A stretch of 64,000 nucleotides of DNA, from positions 2,474,001 to 2,538,000 of the forward strand of contig NZ_AP024355.1 of the NCBI RefSeq assembly GCF_019704135.1, read 5' to 3'. The translations under genes were made by a program, and so were the position numbers. Positions 43,880 through 52,848 of this stretch are shown here, one piece after another (within the stretch, counting starts at the first letter, position 1; the number at the start of each line of letters is the position of its first letter). The notes beneath the pieces are model-generated. The model was not told the origin of the DNA and did not search any database. It saw nothing but the letters and a program-made list of their open reading frames with translations. The DNA is from Desulfuromonas versatilis (GTDB taxonomy: Bacteria; Desulfobacterota; Desulfuromonadia; Desulfuromonadales; NIT-T3).

Positions 43880-44539
43880 GTGGCAAAGAAACTTCGCATC
43901 GGCGCCCTCGCATCTGGAGGCGGCACCAACCTGCAGGCCATCATCGACCGCTGCCAGGAGGGGTCCATCGATGCGGAGATCGCCCTGGTGATCAGCAACA
44001 ATCCTGACGCCGGAGCCCTGGAGCGGGCGCGCAAAGCCGGCATCCACTGCTGCTGCATCGATCATCGCCAGTTTCCCCAGCGGGAAGATTTCGATCGGGC
44101 GGTGGTGGCGCAACTGCGTGAGGCGGGCGTCGAACTGGTGGTCCTCGCCGGTTTCATGCGCCTGATATCCCAGGTATTTCTCGAAGCCTTCCCGGGGCGC
44201 ATCATGAACATTCACCCGGCCCTGCTGCCGGCCTTTCCGGGGCTGCACGTACAGCGCAAGGCCCTGGAGTACGGCGCCCGGTTCTCCGGCTGCACCGTGC
44301 ATTTCGTCGATGGCGGCTGCGACACCGGGCCGATCATCATTCAGGCGGTGGTGCCGGTGCTGGACGACGATACCGAGGAAAGCCTCTCCGCCCGCATTCT
44401 CCAGCAGGAACACCGGATCTACCCCAGAGCAATCCAGTTGTTTGCCGAGGGGCGCCTGCGTATCGAAGGCCGGCGGGTCCTCGTCGAGGGCCCCCAGCCC
44501 CCTGCGTCAGCGGCACTCTGCAACCCGCCGACTGAATAA
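43880..44539 (+). CDS. purN: Phosphoribosylglycinamide formyltransferase
   Basis: 219 residues from a GTG start with GGAGG four bases upstream; the frame is open far upstream inside purM, which is not coding. Catalytic motifs MNIHPALLPAFPG, HFVDGGCDTGPII and the N-terminal LASGGGTNLQAII loop. Transfers formyl from 10-formyl-THF to GAR. A heptad palindrome follows the stop. Confidence 0.97.
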   Translation: MAKKLRIGALASGGGTNLQAIIDRCQEGSIDAEIALVISNNPDAGALERARKAGIHCCCIDHRQFPQREDFDRAVVAQLREAGVELVVLAGFMRLISQVFLEAFPGRIMNIHPALLPAFPGLHVQRKALEYGARFSGCTVHFVDGGCDTGPIIIQAVVPVLDDDTEESLSARILQQEHRIYPRAIQLFAEGRLRIEGRRVLVEGPQPPASAALCNPPTE

Positions 44540-44546
44540 AATAGAC

Positions 44547-44604
44547 TCGAAGTTCGAGGTTTCAAAGCCTCTAGATACGTCGAACCTCGAACGCCGAACC
44601 CCGA
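44547..44604. repeat. Inverted array of TCGAAGT/TCGAGGT-type heptads
   Basis: Left arm 44547-44560 (TCGAAGT, TCGAGGT), then a degenerate TTCAAAG. The right arm 44577-44604 has four inverted heptads (ACGTCGA, ACCTCGA, ACGCCGA, ACCCCGA). It fills the purN-DUF523 gap. A different heptad from the GTGAGGN arrays, but the same design. Confidence 0.85.
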
Positions 44605-44613
44605 ACGGTTCCC

Positions 44614-45084
44614 ATGCCCCGTCCCATTCTGGTCAGTGCCTGCCTGCTCGGTCTTTCGACCCGTTACGACGGCTCCTCCAAAAAAGACGAGCGGGTCGAG
44701 CAGTTCATCCGGGAAAACGATCTCCTGCCGATCCCCGTCTGCCCCGAGCAGTTGGCCGGTCTGCCGACCCCCAGGCCCGCCGCCCGCTTCATTTCGGGTG
44801 ACGGTTGTGCGGTTCTGGACGGTACGGGTCGACTGGTCGACGCCAACGGCGACGAGTTGAACCAGGTGTTTCTCAGGGGGGCGGTGGAGACCATGAAAAT
44901 TGCCCGACTGACCGGAGCCACCCAGGCTCTACTCAAGCAGCGCAGCCCTTCCTGCGGAACACGCCAGGTCTATCGCGATGAAACCCTGGTTCCCGGTCAG
45001 GGGGTCACCAGTGCCCTGCTTTCGCGCAATCGAATTGAGGTTTTCAGCGAAGAGGACCCCGAAGGCCTTGAGCTGAACCGTTGA
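44614..45084 (+). CDS. DUF523 family protein
   Basis: 156 residues. DUF523 features: VSACLLGLSTRYDG near the N-terminus, PEQLAGLPTPR, and LKQRSPSCG with a conserved Cys. Function unknown; the conserved Cys pair and Arg residues suggest an enzyme or metal site. No clear Shine-Dalgarno is seen, because the heptad palindrome ends ten bases before the ATG. Confidence 0.9.
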   Translation: MPRPILVSACLLGLSTRYDGSSKKDERVEQFIRENDLLPIPVCPEQLAGLPTPRPAARFISGDGCAVLDGTGRLVDANGDELNQVFLRGAVETMKIARLTGATQALLKQRSPSCGTRQVYRDETLVPGQGVTSALLSRNRIEVFSEEDPEGLELNR

Positions 45085-45158
45085 TCCGGACAAAGCCTGC
45101 ATGGCCCCCGGCAAGTTGATATTCGAACCCGCTTTCAATTCCACCCCAAACAAGCGCC

Positions 45159-46442
45159 GTGTCCCAGTACTACTACGATGTCATAATTGCCGGGCAGAGC
45201 CTGGCGGCGACCCTCGCCGGAACTCTCCTCGCCCGAGGCGGCTGCCGGGTGCTGTCGATTTCGGCCCCTGTCGAGCCGCCCAAGGGCTGGCTGTCCAGCT
45301 CCTTTCACCTGGAAAAGGTTCTCGAGGGGATGGGGGGACGCTCGTGTTTCGCCCCGCCTGTGCCGTTTCAGGTACTGACCGACCAGGTCCGCCTGGAGGT
45401 TCTTGGAAGCTGCCCATTCGAGGACGAGCTGCGCCGGGAATTCCCTGACAACTTCTCCGCCGTTTCCGGTTTATTCCAGGACCTTCAGGCTCTGGGCCAG
45501 CGCCTGGAACAGACTCTCTGGGACGCTGGGGGGCTCCCCCTGCTTGGGCTTTCCAGCCGGCTGCGCTTTTTTCGTAAGGGCTTGGGCAAACAGCTCTCCC
45601 TGCGGGCGTTGGCCAAGCCCCTCGCCAGCCGCTGGGCCGGCATTCGCCATGCGCCCACCCGAAACGCCCTGGAGACCCTGTTCGCCGGGCTGGCCCTGGC
45701 CGATCCGGGCAAGCTGTCCCTGGCTGAAGGGGCATTGCTCTGGAGCGGCGCCCATCGCCCCGACGGCATCTCCTCCCAGGCCTTGCTAGAGTTTCTCCAA
45801 CTGCGCTTCGAGCAGTTCCACGGCGTCACGGAAGACCCCGGGAAGATGCGGCCCCTCGAACACCAGGGAGAGCGCATCACCGGGCTGTCGGTCAAGGAAG
45901 GGGCCCGCTGTGCCGGCGGCCATTTCATCCTGGCCGATCGGAGCATGCTGAAATATTTTCCGGAAAGAATCGCCGCAAGGATCAAATCCTCCCCTCGGCC
46001 AGTCCAACGCTCCGCCGTCGAGGTTCAGGGCGAAAAATCCCCCCTGCTCGCGCCCCGGGTCATTCTGCAGGGCAGTTCCCCGCTTCGCCTCGAGATCGCC
46101 TCGGGAACTCAGGATATCTCTAGCGTCCTCGAGTATCGCCCCTGCGATGGGGATCCAGAGTTCGACCCTGCTGCCATGCACCAGCGCCTCGGCCTGGCCT
46201 TCCCCTTTGCGCGTATGGAATTCCCCGACCTGCCGTCGACTCCTGGTGAGGCCAGCGGGGCGACCGGGGCGTCGAATCCCAGGCTGGGTTTTCCCGGGGC
46301 CTTCAACCGGCTGCAACTGGGTCACAACTCATGGCTTTGCCATGGCGAGAGCGTCCTGCCCCACCTCGGGGCAATCGGCGAAATGCTGGTCGGGGTGGCC
46401 GTGGCCAATCACCTGCTGCGGATAATCAAGCCCAGGAAATAA
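45159..46442 (+). CDS. FAD/NAD(P)-binding-like protein, function unknown
   Basis: 427 residues from a GTG start. The N-terminus YDVIIAGQSLAATLAGTLLARGG has the shape of an amine-oxidase or phytoene-desaturase Rossmann entry. The canonical GxGxxG is degenerate (GQSLAA). The C-terminal part (GESVLPHLGAIGEMLVGVAVANHLL) resembles the closing FAD-binding segment of NAD(P)/FAD oxidoreductases. The middle is not recognisable to me. It is alone between DUF523 and rpmB. Treat as a flavoprotein-like protein that may have lost or changed cofactor binding. Confidence 0.65.
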   Translation: MSQYYYDVIIAGQSLAATLAGTLLARGGCRVLSISAPVEPPKGWLSSSFHLEKVLEGMGGRSCFAPPVPFQVLTDQVRLEVLGSCPFEDELRREFPDNFSAVSGLFQDLQALGQRLEQTLWDAGGLPLLGLSSRLRFFRKGLGKQLSLRALAKPLASRWAGIRHAPTRNALETLFAGLALADPGKLSLAEGALLWSGAHRPDGISSQALLEFLQLRFEQFHGVTEDPGKMRPLEHQGERITGLSVKEGARCAGGHFILADRSMLKYFPERIAARIKSSPRPVQRSAVEVQGEKSPLLAPRVILQGSSPLRLEIASGTQDISSVLEYRPCDGDPEFDPAAMHQRLGLAFPFARMEFPDLPSTPGEASGATGASNPRLGFPGAFNRLQLGHNSWLCHGESVLPHLGAIGEMLVGVAVANHLLRIIKPRK

Positions 46443-46521
46443 TCTTTCCCGAATAACTTGTTCAAACCCACTGCAGGGGCGGCACTTGCCTGCCGTGGGC
46501 GACATGGCGGACAAAAAGGTG

Positions 46522-46550
46522 TTGCAATCCGCCGCAGTTCATGTTAGTTA
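46522..46550 (+). promoter_or_regulatory. Candidate promoter of rpmB
   Basis: TTGCAA (46522-46527), 17 bases, TAGTTA (46545-46550), leaving a leader of about 28 bases that includes AGGAGG. Confidence 0.45.
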
Positions 46551-46583
46551 TTTGCGTTCTATACTTCCAGGAGGTTGCTCATC

Positions 46584-46775
46584 ATGGCCAAAGTTTGTGA
46601 AATCTGCGGAAAAAAACCGACCACTGGCAATAATGTCAGCCATGCACATAACAAAACCCGCAAGGTTTGGTACCCCAATCTGCAGAAGGTGAAAGCGCTG
46701 AACAACGGCACCGTGCGCTCCGTCAAGGTCTGCACCCGCTGCATCCGCAGCGGTGCGGTGACCAAGGCCGTCTGA
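46584..46775 (+). CDS. rpmB: 50S ribosomal protein L28
   Basis: 63 residues from the ATG with AGGAGG upstream; an earlier in-frame start at 46575 has no ribosome site. Starts [11 protein letters not shown], then [16 protein letters not shown] and CTRC. The CxxC pairs mark the zinc-binding form of L28. A strong terminator follows. Confidence 0.97.
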   Translation: MAKVCEICGKKPTTGNNVSHAHNKTRKVWYPNLQKVKALNNGTVRSVKVCTRCIRSGAVTKAV

Positions 46776-46803
46776 TTCAGGCCTTTTCCGGAGCGAAAAA
46801 ACC

Positions 46804-46845
46804 GACAGAGGGGTGGTTCAAGCGAACCACCCCTCTGTCATTTTC
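46804..46845. terminator. Bidirectional terminator between rpmB and ridA
   Basis: Perfect 16-bp stem (46804-46819 / 46824-46839) with loop AAGC. It is preceded by AAAAAA and followed by ATTTTCC, and sits between convergent genes. Confidence 0.9.
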
Positions 46846-46878
46846 CCCGACCGCGCCGGAAATCCGACTGGCCCCTAT

Positions 46879-47265
46879 CTACTTGCCGGCGTAGGCGACC
46901 CACTCGATCTCGATGGAGACCCCCTTGGGCAGGGCGGCCACCTGAACCGTGGAGCGTGCCGGCGGAATCGCCTTGAAGCGGCTGCCATAGATCGCGTTTA
47001 CCGCGGCGAAGTCCTTTAAATCCGTCAAAAAGATGGTGGTCTTCACCACTTGTTCGAAGGTGAGGCCTGCGGCAGCCAGGGCGGCCTCCATGTTGGCCAT
47101 CACCCGCTCGGCCTGCGCCTCGATCCCCCCGGCGACAACCTCCCCCGTAGCAGGATCAAGGGGGATCTGCCCCGAGAAAAAACAGAACTCACCAGCCCTG
47201 ATCCCCTGAGAATACGGGCCGATGGCGGCAGGCGCCTGGCTTGTCTCGATTTTCCGAATTGTCAT
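46879..47265 (-). CDS. ridA: RidA/YjgF-family enamine/imine deaminase
   Basis: 128 residues from the ATG with GGGGAGGAG upstream. Family motifs: APAAIGPYSQGIRAG, SGQIPLDPATGE, TTIFLTDLKDFAAVN, the Arg in IPPARSTVQVAALPKG, and IEIEWVAY. It hydrolyses reactive 2-aminoacrylate-type intermediates. Last gene of the yicC-gmk-rpoZ-rsh-ridA block, 49 bases after rsh. Confidence 0.95.
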   Translation of the reverse strand: MTIRKIETSQAPAAIGPYSQGIRAGEFCFFSGQIPLDPATGEVVAGGIEAQAERVMANMEAALAAAGLTFEQVVKTTIFLTDLKDFAAVNAIYGSRFKAIPPARSTVQVAALPKGVSIEIEWVAYAGK

Positions 47266-47314
47266 TGTCTCCTCCCCTGAATCCCCGCCGGCTGCATACA
47301 ACAGAAACAGCGGC

Positions 47315-49468
47315 TCAATTTCTCATCCGCTCCACCTTGTATACCCCCTTGAGCTGCATGAGGGCATTGATCACCTGGTTGAGATGCTCCAGGTCCTGAA
47401 CATCGACCTCAAAGGTATTGACCCCGCGGCGATCGGGGGTCGAGTGGACATTGGCACTGATGATGTTGGCCTCGCAATTGGAAATCGCACCGGTAATCCC
47501 GGTGAGCATCCCCTTCTGGTCGAAGCAGTAAACCCGGATTTTGGCCGCTCGGGTTGCCTTGCGCTTCTTGTCCCATTCCACCTCGATCCGCCTTTCCGGA
47601 TCCCCCTCCATGGCATGGGGGCAGTCCGAGGTGTGCACCGTAACCCCGCGGCCACGGGTGATAAACCCGATGACAGGGTCTCCCGGCAGGGGGTTGCAGC
47701 ATTTGGCGAACCTGACCATGATGTCTTCGACGCCCTGGATCTTGATGGCGCTCGAGGGCTTCTTGCGGATTTTCTCGAAAACTTTACCCAGCCTGCTTGG
47801 CTTGGGCTTTTCGGCCTTGAGCTTGTCCTGGGGCACCACGCGCCCGATAACCTGCCCCAACGGCACTTTGCCGTATCCGACGCCGGCGAGCAGATCGTCG
47901 GCGGCCTTGAACCCCAGATCCTCTACCGCGTGGGCAAATTCGTCCGAGCTCAACATCCGCTTCAGGCCAAGGCCGTATTTGCGCAGCTCCTTATCTACCA
48001 GATCCTTGCCGAGCTCGAGGCTCTTCTCCCGCTGCTCGGTCTTGATCCATTGCCGGATCTTGTTGCGGGCCTTGGAGGTGCGGACAAATTTCAGCCAGTC
48101 CTTGCTCGGCGTCTGGTTGGGAGCGGTGAGAACCTCGACGATATCTCCGTTCTGCAGCTTGGTTTTGAGAGGAACCAGCTTGCCGTTGATTTTCCCGCCG
48201 ATGCAGCGATGGCCGATGTCGGTGTGAACCGCGTAGGCAAAGTCGACCGGGGTCGATCCGATGGGCAACTCCTTGACATCCCCCTGGGGGGTGAAGACAT
48301 ACACCTCCTCGGGAAACAGGTCGACCTTGACCGAATCCATGAACTCGCGGGAATCTTTGAGCTCCTGCTGCCATTCGAGCATCTGCCGCAGCCAGGAAAA
48401 ACGCTTATCCTCGCGCCCCGCGGCAGAGGAGACCCCTTTTTCCTTGTATTTCCAGTGGGCGGCGATCCCCTCCTCGGCGATCCGGTGCATCTCGTGGGTG
48501 CGGATCTGCACTTCCATCCGCTCGCCGTAAGGCCCCATGACCGTCGTATGCAGCGACTGGTACATGTTGGCCTTGGGCATGGCGATGTAGTCCTTGAACC
48601 TCCCGGGGATCGGCTTCCAGGCTGCGTGAATGATCCCCAGCGCCCCGTAGCAGTCGCGCACATTGTGCACGAGAATCCGAAAGGCGATCAGGTCGTAGAC
48701 CTGATCGAAATCGATCCCCTGCCGCTCCATCTTGAGGTAAACGGAATACAGGTGCTTGTAGCGCCCGTAGACTTCTCCCTCGATCGTCTGTTCGGCAAGC
48801 TTCCCGGAAATGGTCTTGCGCACTTCCTCGATGTAATTGACCCGTTCCTGCTTGCGCTTGGTGACTTTTGCGCCAAGCTCCTTGTACGACTCGGGCTGCA
48901 GATAACGAAACGCGAGATCCTCGAGCTCACTCTTTATCCAGCTGATACCCAGGCGGTTGGCCAGCGGGGCGTAGATATCCAGGGTCTCCTGGGCAATTTT
49001 CCGCTGGCGCGCCTCGGCCTGAAAATCGAGGGTACGCATGTTGTGCAGCCGGTCGGCGAGCTTGATGAGGATGACCCGGATGTCCCGGGCCATGGCCAGG
49101 AGCATTTTGCGAAAACTCTCGGCCTGGCGCTCCTCCCGGGTGCGGAAGGTCATCTTGCCGATCTTGGTCACCCCGTCGGCAAGCCGGGCCACCTCGTCCC
49201 CAAAGACATTGGCCACCTCGCCCAGGCTGGTCAGGGTATCCTCGAGGGTGTCGTGGAGCAGCCCCGTCACCACCGTCGGGACGTCCATCCGCAACTGGGC
49301 GAGAATATAGGCCACCTCCATCGGGTGGGTAAGGTAGGGCTCCCCGGACAGGCGCACCTGTCCCTGGTGGACCTTGGCGCTGAACACGTAGGCCTTGCGC
49401 ACAGAGTCGAGGTCGGCGTTGGGATCGTAGCTGCGTATTTTCTCGAGAATGTCGTCTAAACGGACCAT
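47315..49468 (-). CDS. Bifunctional (p)ppGpp synthetase/hydrolase (RSH, SpoT/Rel type)
   Basis: 717 residues from ATG MVRLDDILEK. HD hydrolase domain intact (LTHP, GLLHDTLEDT, HD at 72-73). The synthetase domain carries RFKDYIAMPK; the RxKD form marks bifunctional enzymes, as opposed to ExDD of RelA-only enzymes. TGS (VFTPQGDVKELP), zinc-finger-like CCNPLPGD and ACT domains follow. It sets ppGpp levels under starvation. Downstream of rpoZ and gmk, but a terminator-like hairpin lies between. Confidence 0.95.
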   Translation of the reverse strand: MVRLDDILEKIRSYDPNADLDSVRKAYVFSAKVHQGQVRLSGEPYLTHPMEVAYILAQLRMDVPTVVTGLLHDTLEDTLTSLGEVANVFGDEVARLADGVTKIGKMTFRTREERQAESFRKMLLAMARDIRVILIKLADRLHNMRTLDFQAEARQRKIAQETLDIYAPLANRLGISWIKSELEDLAFRYLQPESYKELGAKVTKRKQERVNYIEEVRKTISGKLAEQTIEGEVYGRYKHLYSVYLKMERQGIDFDQVYDLIAFRILVHNVRDCYGALGIIHAAWKPIPGRFKDYIAMPKANMYQSLHTTVMGPYGERMEVQIRTHEMHRIAEEGIAAHWKYKEKGVSSAAGREDKRFSWLRQMLEWQQELKDSREFMDSVKVDLFPEEVYVFTPQGDVKELPIGSTPVDFAYAVHTDIGHRCIGGKINGKLVPLKTKLQNGDIVEVLTAPNQTPSKDWLKFVRTSKARNKIRQWIKTEQREKSLELGKDLVDKELRKYGLGLKRMLSSDEFAHAVEDLGFKAADDLLAGVGYGKVPLGQVIGRVVPQDKLKAEKPKPSRLGKVFEKIRKKPSSAIKIQGVEDIMVRFAKCCNPLPGDPVIGFITRGRGVTVHTSDCPHAMEGDPERRIEVEWDKKRKATRAAKIRVYCFDQKGMLTGITGAISNCEANIISANVHSTPDRRGVNTFEVDVQDLEHLNQVINALMQLKGVYKVERMRN

Positions 49469-49562
49469 GGGGACTCTACCCGGGAAGCGAATACCGGAAT
49501 CGGCCGCCAATCACTGCCCTGGCAATGGCGTAGAGCCTGTTGGGGAGGGGAATTGCGGGCGC

Positions 49563-49593
49563 AAAAAAGGCAGACGACCGGCGGCCGCCTGCC
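49563..49593 (-). terminator. Internal terminator between rpoZ and the RSH gene
   Basis: Minus strand GGCAGGCG / CGTCTGCC stem (49593-49586 / 49576-49569), a G+C-rich 9-base loop, then TTTTTT. It lies 19 bases after the rpoZ stop and 95 bases before the RSH start. Confidence 0.75.
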
Positions 49594-49611
49594 CCAGGAG
49601 CATTTGCCGGG

Positions 49612-49818
49612 CTACCTTTTCCGGGCAGGCAGTTCGTACTCGACCTTGCCGGCCGCCACCTCGCGCAGAGCCAGGACGACTTTTTTGTTCGCCGCTTTGT
49701 TCTCGATAAGAGGCTGGGCCCCCTTGTACAGCTGCTTAGCCCGCTTGGCCGACACCATAACGAGCAGGAACCGGTTGGGAATCTGACGCAAACAATCTTC
49801 AACGGTAATACGTGCCAT
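49612..49818 (-). CDS. rpoZ: RNA polymerase omega subunit
   Basis: 68 residues. Typical start [25 protein letters not shown], and [16 protein letters not shown]. It stabilises RNA polymerase and forms part of a ppGpp site, which fits its place next to gmk and the RSH gene. AAGGAG eleven bases upstream. Confidence 0.97.
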   Translation of the reverse strand: MARITVEDCLRQIPNRFLLVMVSAKRAKQLYKGAQPLIENKAANKKVVLALREVAAGKVEYELPARKR

Positions 49819-49866
49819 TAGAAGCTTTTCTCCTTGGGATAAATCGGCTCGGGCCGCCTGGGCCCG

Positions 49867-50481
49867 TCATGCCCCGAATTCAAACACATCCTTCAGCCCG
49901 TCGAGCACCCTGCCGCTACGGCAGCCCTCGGCGAGGACGATCGACTTCAGTTCGGCAAGCGCCTGCTCGAAGTCGTCATTCACCACGATGTAATCATACC
50001 AGGCCGCCTCGCGGATTTCTCCCCGGGCGTTGGCGATGCGCCGCTCAATCACTTCGGCCGAATCGGTGTTGCGCCCGACCAGGCGCCGACGCAGTTCCTG
50101 AAAATCCGGCGGCAGGATAAAGACGAACACCCCCTGCCGATAGTTCTTCTTCAACTGGGCCGCGCCCTGACAATCGATGTCGAGCAACACGTCCTGGCCG
50201 GCGGCCCGGGCCTCTTCCAATGTCGCCAGGGCCGTTCCATAGCGGTTGCCGTGAACCTCGGCCCACTCGGCAAACGCCCCCTCGGCGACCATCTTCTCGA
50301 AGGCCCCCGCGGAGACAAAGTGGTAATCGACACCATCTTTTTCACCGGGTCGCATCGGCCGAGTAGTGTACGAGACAGAATGCCGCAGCCCTTGGAAAAT
50401 GTCAATTATTTCCTTGCAAAGCGAGGTTTTACCAGCACCTGAAGGAGCGGAGACTACAAAAAGAATACCTTCCCGTTTCAT
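49867..50481 (-). CDS. gmk: Guanylate kinase
   Basis: 204 residues. P-loop SAPSGAGKTSL, TTRPMRPGE, DGVDYHFV and LDIDCQGAAQ. Converts GMP to GDP. It follows yicC by six bases and precedes rpoZ by 48; the yicC-gmk-rpoZ-spoT order is widely conserved. Confidence 0.97.
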   Translation of the reverse strand: MKREGILFVVSAPSGAGKTSLCKEIIDIFQGLRHSVSYTTRPMRPGEKDGVDYHFVSAGAFEKMVAEGAFAEWAEVHGNRYGTALATLEEARAAGQDVLLDIDCQGAAQLKKNYRQGVFVFILPPDFQELRRRLVGRNTDSAEVIERRIANARGEIREAAWYDYIVVNDDFEQALAELKSIVLAEGCRSGRVLDGLKDVFEFGA

Positions 50482-50487
50482 CTTGTC

Positions 50488-51366
50488 CTACTCGATATTT
50501 TGGACTTGCTCGCGGATTTTTTCCAACTCAGCCTTGATGCCGACCACCGTCCTGGTCAACTCGGAATCATTGGACTTGGACCCCATGGTATTGACCTCAC
50601 GGTTAAATTCCTGGGTCAAAAAATCCATCTGCCGCCCGACGGGTTCCTCCGCCTGGAGCAATCCCCTGAACTGCTCGAGATGGCTCTTGAACCGGGTGAT
50701 CTCCTCGCTGATATCACAACGATCGGCAAAGATGGCCACTTCCTGGGCCACACGTTGAGGATCGAAGGCGACATCTCCGCCCAGCTTTTCCAGCCGCTCG
50801 GAAAGCTTGCCCCGCCACTCCTCGGCGACCCGGGGGGCGCGCGCCTCGATCTTGCCGAGCATCTCTTCGATCAACCTGAGGCGCTCCTCGATATCCGCAC
50901 AGGTGGCCGAACCTTCCGCCACCCGCATGGCCTCCAGGGCATCGACGGCTTTGCCGATGGCGGCCTCCAGGGCTTGCCGGAGCAGGCTTTCCGAAAGCGC
51001 CCCCTCCTCCAGGGAAATGACGTCGCGCTGCTGCACCAGCAAAGACAAGGGAATGCCGCCGTCCACCGGGAAGCTGTTGCGCATTTCCTCGAACAGTTCC
51101 ACGTACGCGGCCACCAGGGGCCGGTTCATGACCGGCTTGGCCGCGGCCAGCCCGGTGAACTCGAGGTTCACGAACACATCGATTTTGCCGCGCCGCAACC
51201 GCTCCCCTACCCGCTTCTTGGTCTCGTTCTCCAGCGCCATCAGGGAGCGGGGCGCCTTGACGGTAATGTCGCAGTAGCGGTGATTGACGGATTTGATTTC
51301 TACGGAAACGGAAAGTTCGGCGCTGGCGCCCTCCCCTTTGCCGTACCCGGTCATGCTTTTAATCAT
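50488..51366 (-). CDS. yicC: YicC/YloC-family endoribonuclease
   Basis: 292 residues. N-terminal SMTGYGKGE and EIKSVNHRYCDI, and the C-terminal DUF1732 segment with RQMDFLTQEFNREVNTMGSK (20 residues) and KAELEKIREQVQNIE. YicC-type proteins are now described as RNases acting on RNA hairpins. ATG preceded by AAGGTGG. First gene of the block; TTGTCA and TAGTTT upstream could be a promoter. Confidence 0.94.
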   Translation of the reverse strand: MIKSMTGYGKGEGASAELSVSVEIKSVNHRYCDITVKAPRSLMALENETKKRVGERLRRGKIDVFVNLEFTGLAAAKPVMNRPLVAAYVELFEEMRNSFPVDGGIPLSLLVQQRDVISLEEGALSESLLRQALEAAIGKAVDALEAMRVAEGSATCADIEERLRLIEEMLGKIEARAPRVAEEWRGKLSERLEKLGGDVAFDPQRVAQEVAIFADRCDISEEITRFKSHLEQFRGLLQAEEPVGRQMDFLTQEFNREVNTMGSKSNDSELTRTVVGIKAELEKIREQVQNIE

Positions 51367-51428
51367 CGAATGCCACCTTGTAGAAACTAGTTATCGACCA
51401 TCGAGATTGACAAGCCGCAACCTCGAAT

Positions 51429-52841
51429 CTAACAGCTCCCCTGCCGGGTAAATACCACCACCAGGGTTTTCAGAAGTATCCTAATATCCAGCCAAAGGCT
51501 CCAATTGTCAATGTATTGAAGGTCGAGTTTGACGATTTCATCGAAATCGTCGATGCGACTGCGCCCGCTTACCTGCCATAGGCCGGAGATCCCCGGCTTG
51601 ATGCTGATCCGCCGCCGCTGCCAGTTTTCATAGCGGTCCACCTCGGCCGGCGTCGGCGGACGAGTGCCGACCAGGCTCATCTCCCCCTTGAGCACGTTCC
51701 AGAACTGGGGCAGTTCATCCAGGCTGGTCCTGCGCAAAAACCTACCGACCCGAGTGATGCGCGGGTCGTCTTTGATTTTGAAAATGGCCCCATTCATTTC
51801 GTTGCGGGATTCCAGATCTTTCTTCCGCGATTCGGCATCCGCCTGCATGGAGCGGAACTTACAGCACTTGAAGGACCTGCCGCCCTGGCCGACCCGCGGC
51901 TGGCAAAAAAATACCGGCCCCGGGGAATCGAGCTTGATCGCAAGAACGATAAGAGGACTGAGCACCAGGGTTAAGCCCAGCCCAACCAAAGCGCCGCAGA
52001 TATCCAGACAACGCTTGGCGAGCAGTTGCTGCGCGTCGAAACACTTGGAATGAAACGTCAGAATCGGGATTTCCTCGTGGAAAAAGCTGAGCTCCTTCCG
52101 GGAGAGGCCGATCTCGTAGAAATCGAGCACCATTCGCACCGTGATCCCGAGCTCCTCGAGGTCCCGGACATAGCCGTCGGCGTCGAGAAACAGGTCCTTG
52201 GGCAGGCAGAAGACCACCTCATCCACCGTGTGGCGCTTGCAGATCTCCAGCAAATCGTCAACATGGCCGAGAACCCGGATCCCGTCGACGTCCTCCAGCA
52301 AGGGAGGATCGGTCACCTGGACAAACCCGGCGACCCGCAGGCCCCAATCAGCGTGGTCGATAAGCAACTGCTGAAAGCGGCGAGCCTTGTCCCGGGTACC
52401 GACAATCAGGATCTGCCGGAAGTTGTAGCCCAGCCTCCTCAGGACACCCAACCCGGCCCGCAGAAGGCCTTTCTCAAGGGTTAATAGCCCAAAGGAGGCC
52501 AGGACGAAGATGAGAAAAAAACTGCGGCTGAAAACTTGTCGATCGGTGAAAAAAATAACCGCAGCGACGATAAAAGCGCCCCAGACATGCACCGAAGCGA
52601 TGCGCGCGACTATTTCAAATCGCGAAAGCCGGCGGATGGAAGCAAACATTCCCTGGCGGGCCAGCAGGTATACCCAAACCGGAATGATTACCAGCAGCGT
52701 CCAGATATATTCATGAAAGGCAAAGAGATCCGGGTTGAACTGGCGTCGAATTTCATAGGCAAGCAGGAAGGCCAGAATGATGACCAGCACATCGAGAGCG
52801 ATGGTCAAACGGGTGAAAAGTGTGGATTGCTGGCGCAGCAT
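51429..52841 (-). CDS. Undecaprenyl-phosphate sugar phosphotransferase (WbaP/WcaJ family)
   Basis: 470 residues. Four to five N-terminal membrane helices and a CoA-binding-like Rossmann middle (about 140-240). The C-terminal catalytic domain has KRCLDICGALVG, SPGPVFFCQPRVG, CKFRSM and TSLDELPQFWNVLKGEMSLVG. It starts O-antigen or exopolysaccharide repeat synthesis by loading a hexose-1-phosphate on undecaprenyl phosphate; glucose or galactose cannot be told apart here. G+C-rich like the core genome, 7 bases after the GT2 gene. Confidence 0.93.
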   Translation of the reverse strand: MLRQQSTLFTRLTIALDVLVIILAFLLAYEIRRQFNPDLFAFHEYIWTLLVIIPVWVYLLARQGMFASIRRLSRFEIVARIASVHVWGAFIVAAVIFFTDRQVFSRSFFLIFVLASFGLLTLEKGLLRAGLGVLRRLGYNFRQILIVGTRDKARRFQQLLIDHADWGLRVAGFVQVTDPPLLEDVDGIRVLGHVDDLLEICKRHTVDEVVFCLPKDLFLDADGYVRDLEELGITVRMVLDFYEIGLSRKELSFFHEEIPILTFHSKCFDAQQLLAKRCLDICGALVGLGLTLVLSPLIVLAIKLDSPGPVFFCQPRVGQGGRSFKCCKFRSMQADAESRKKDLESRNEMNGAIFKIKDDPRITRVGRFLRRTSLDELPQFWNVLKGEMSLVGTRPPTPAEVDRYENWQRRRISIKPGISGLWQVSGRSRIDDFDEIVKLDLQYIDNWSLWLDIRILLKTLVVVFTRQGSC

Positions 52842-52848
52842 GAAAACC

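Noticed and set aside
47222-49459. A 745-codon open frame opposite the RSH gene
   Set aside because: A shadow of a G+C-rich gene in antisense. No ribosome site or family motif, while the other strand has a full RSH protein.
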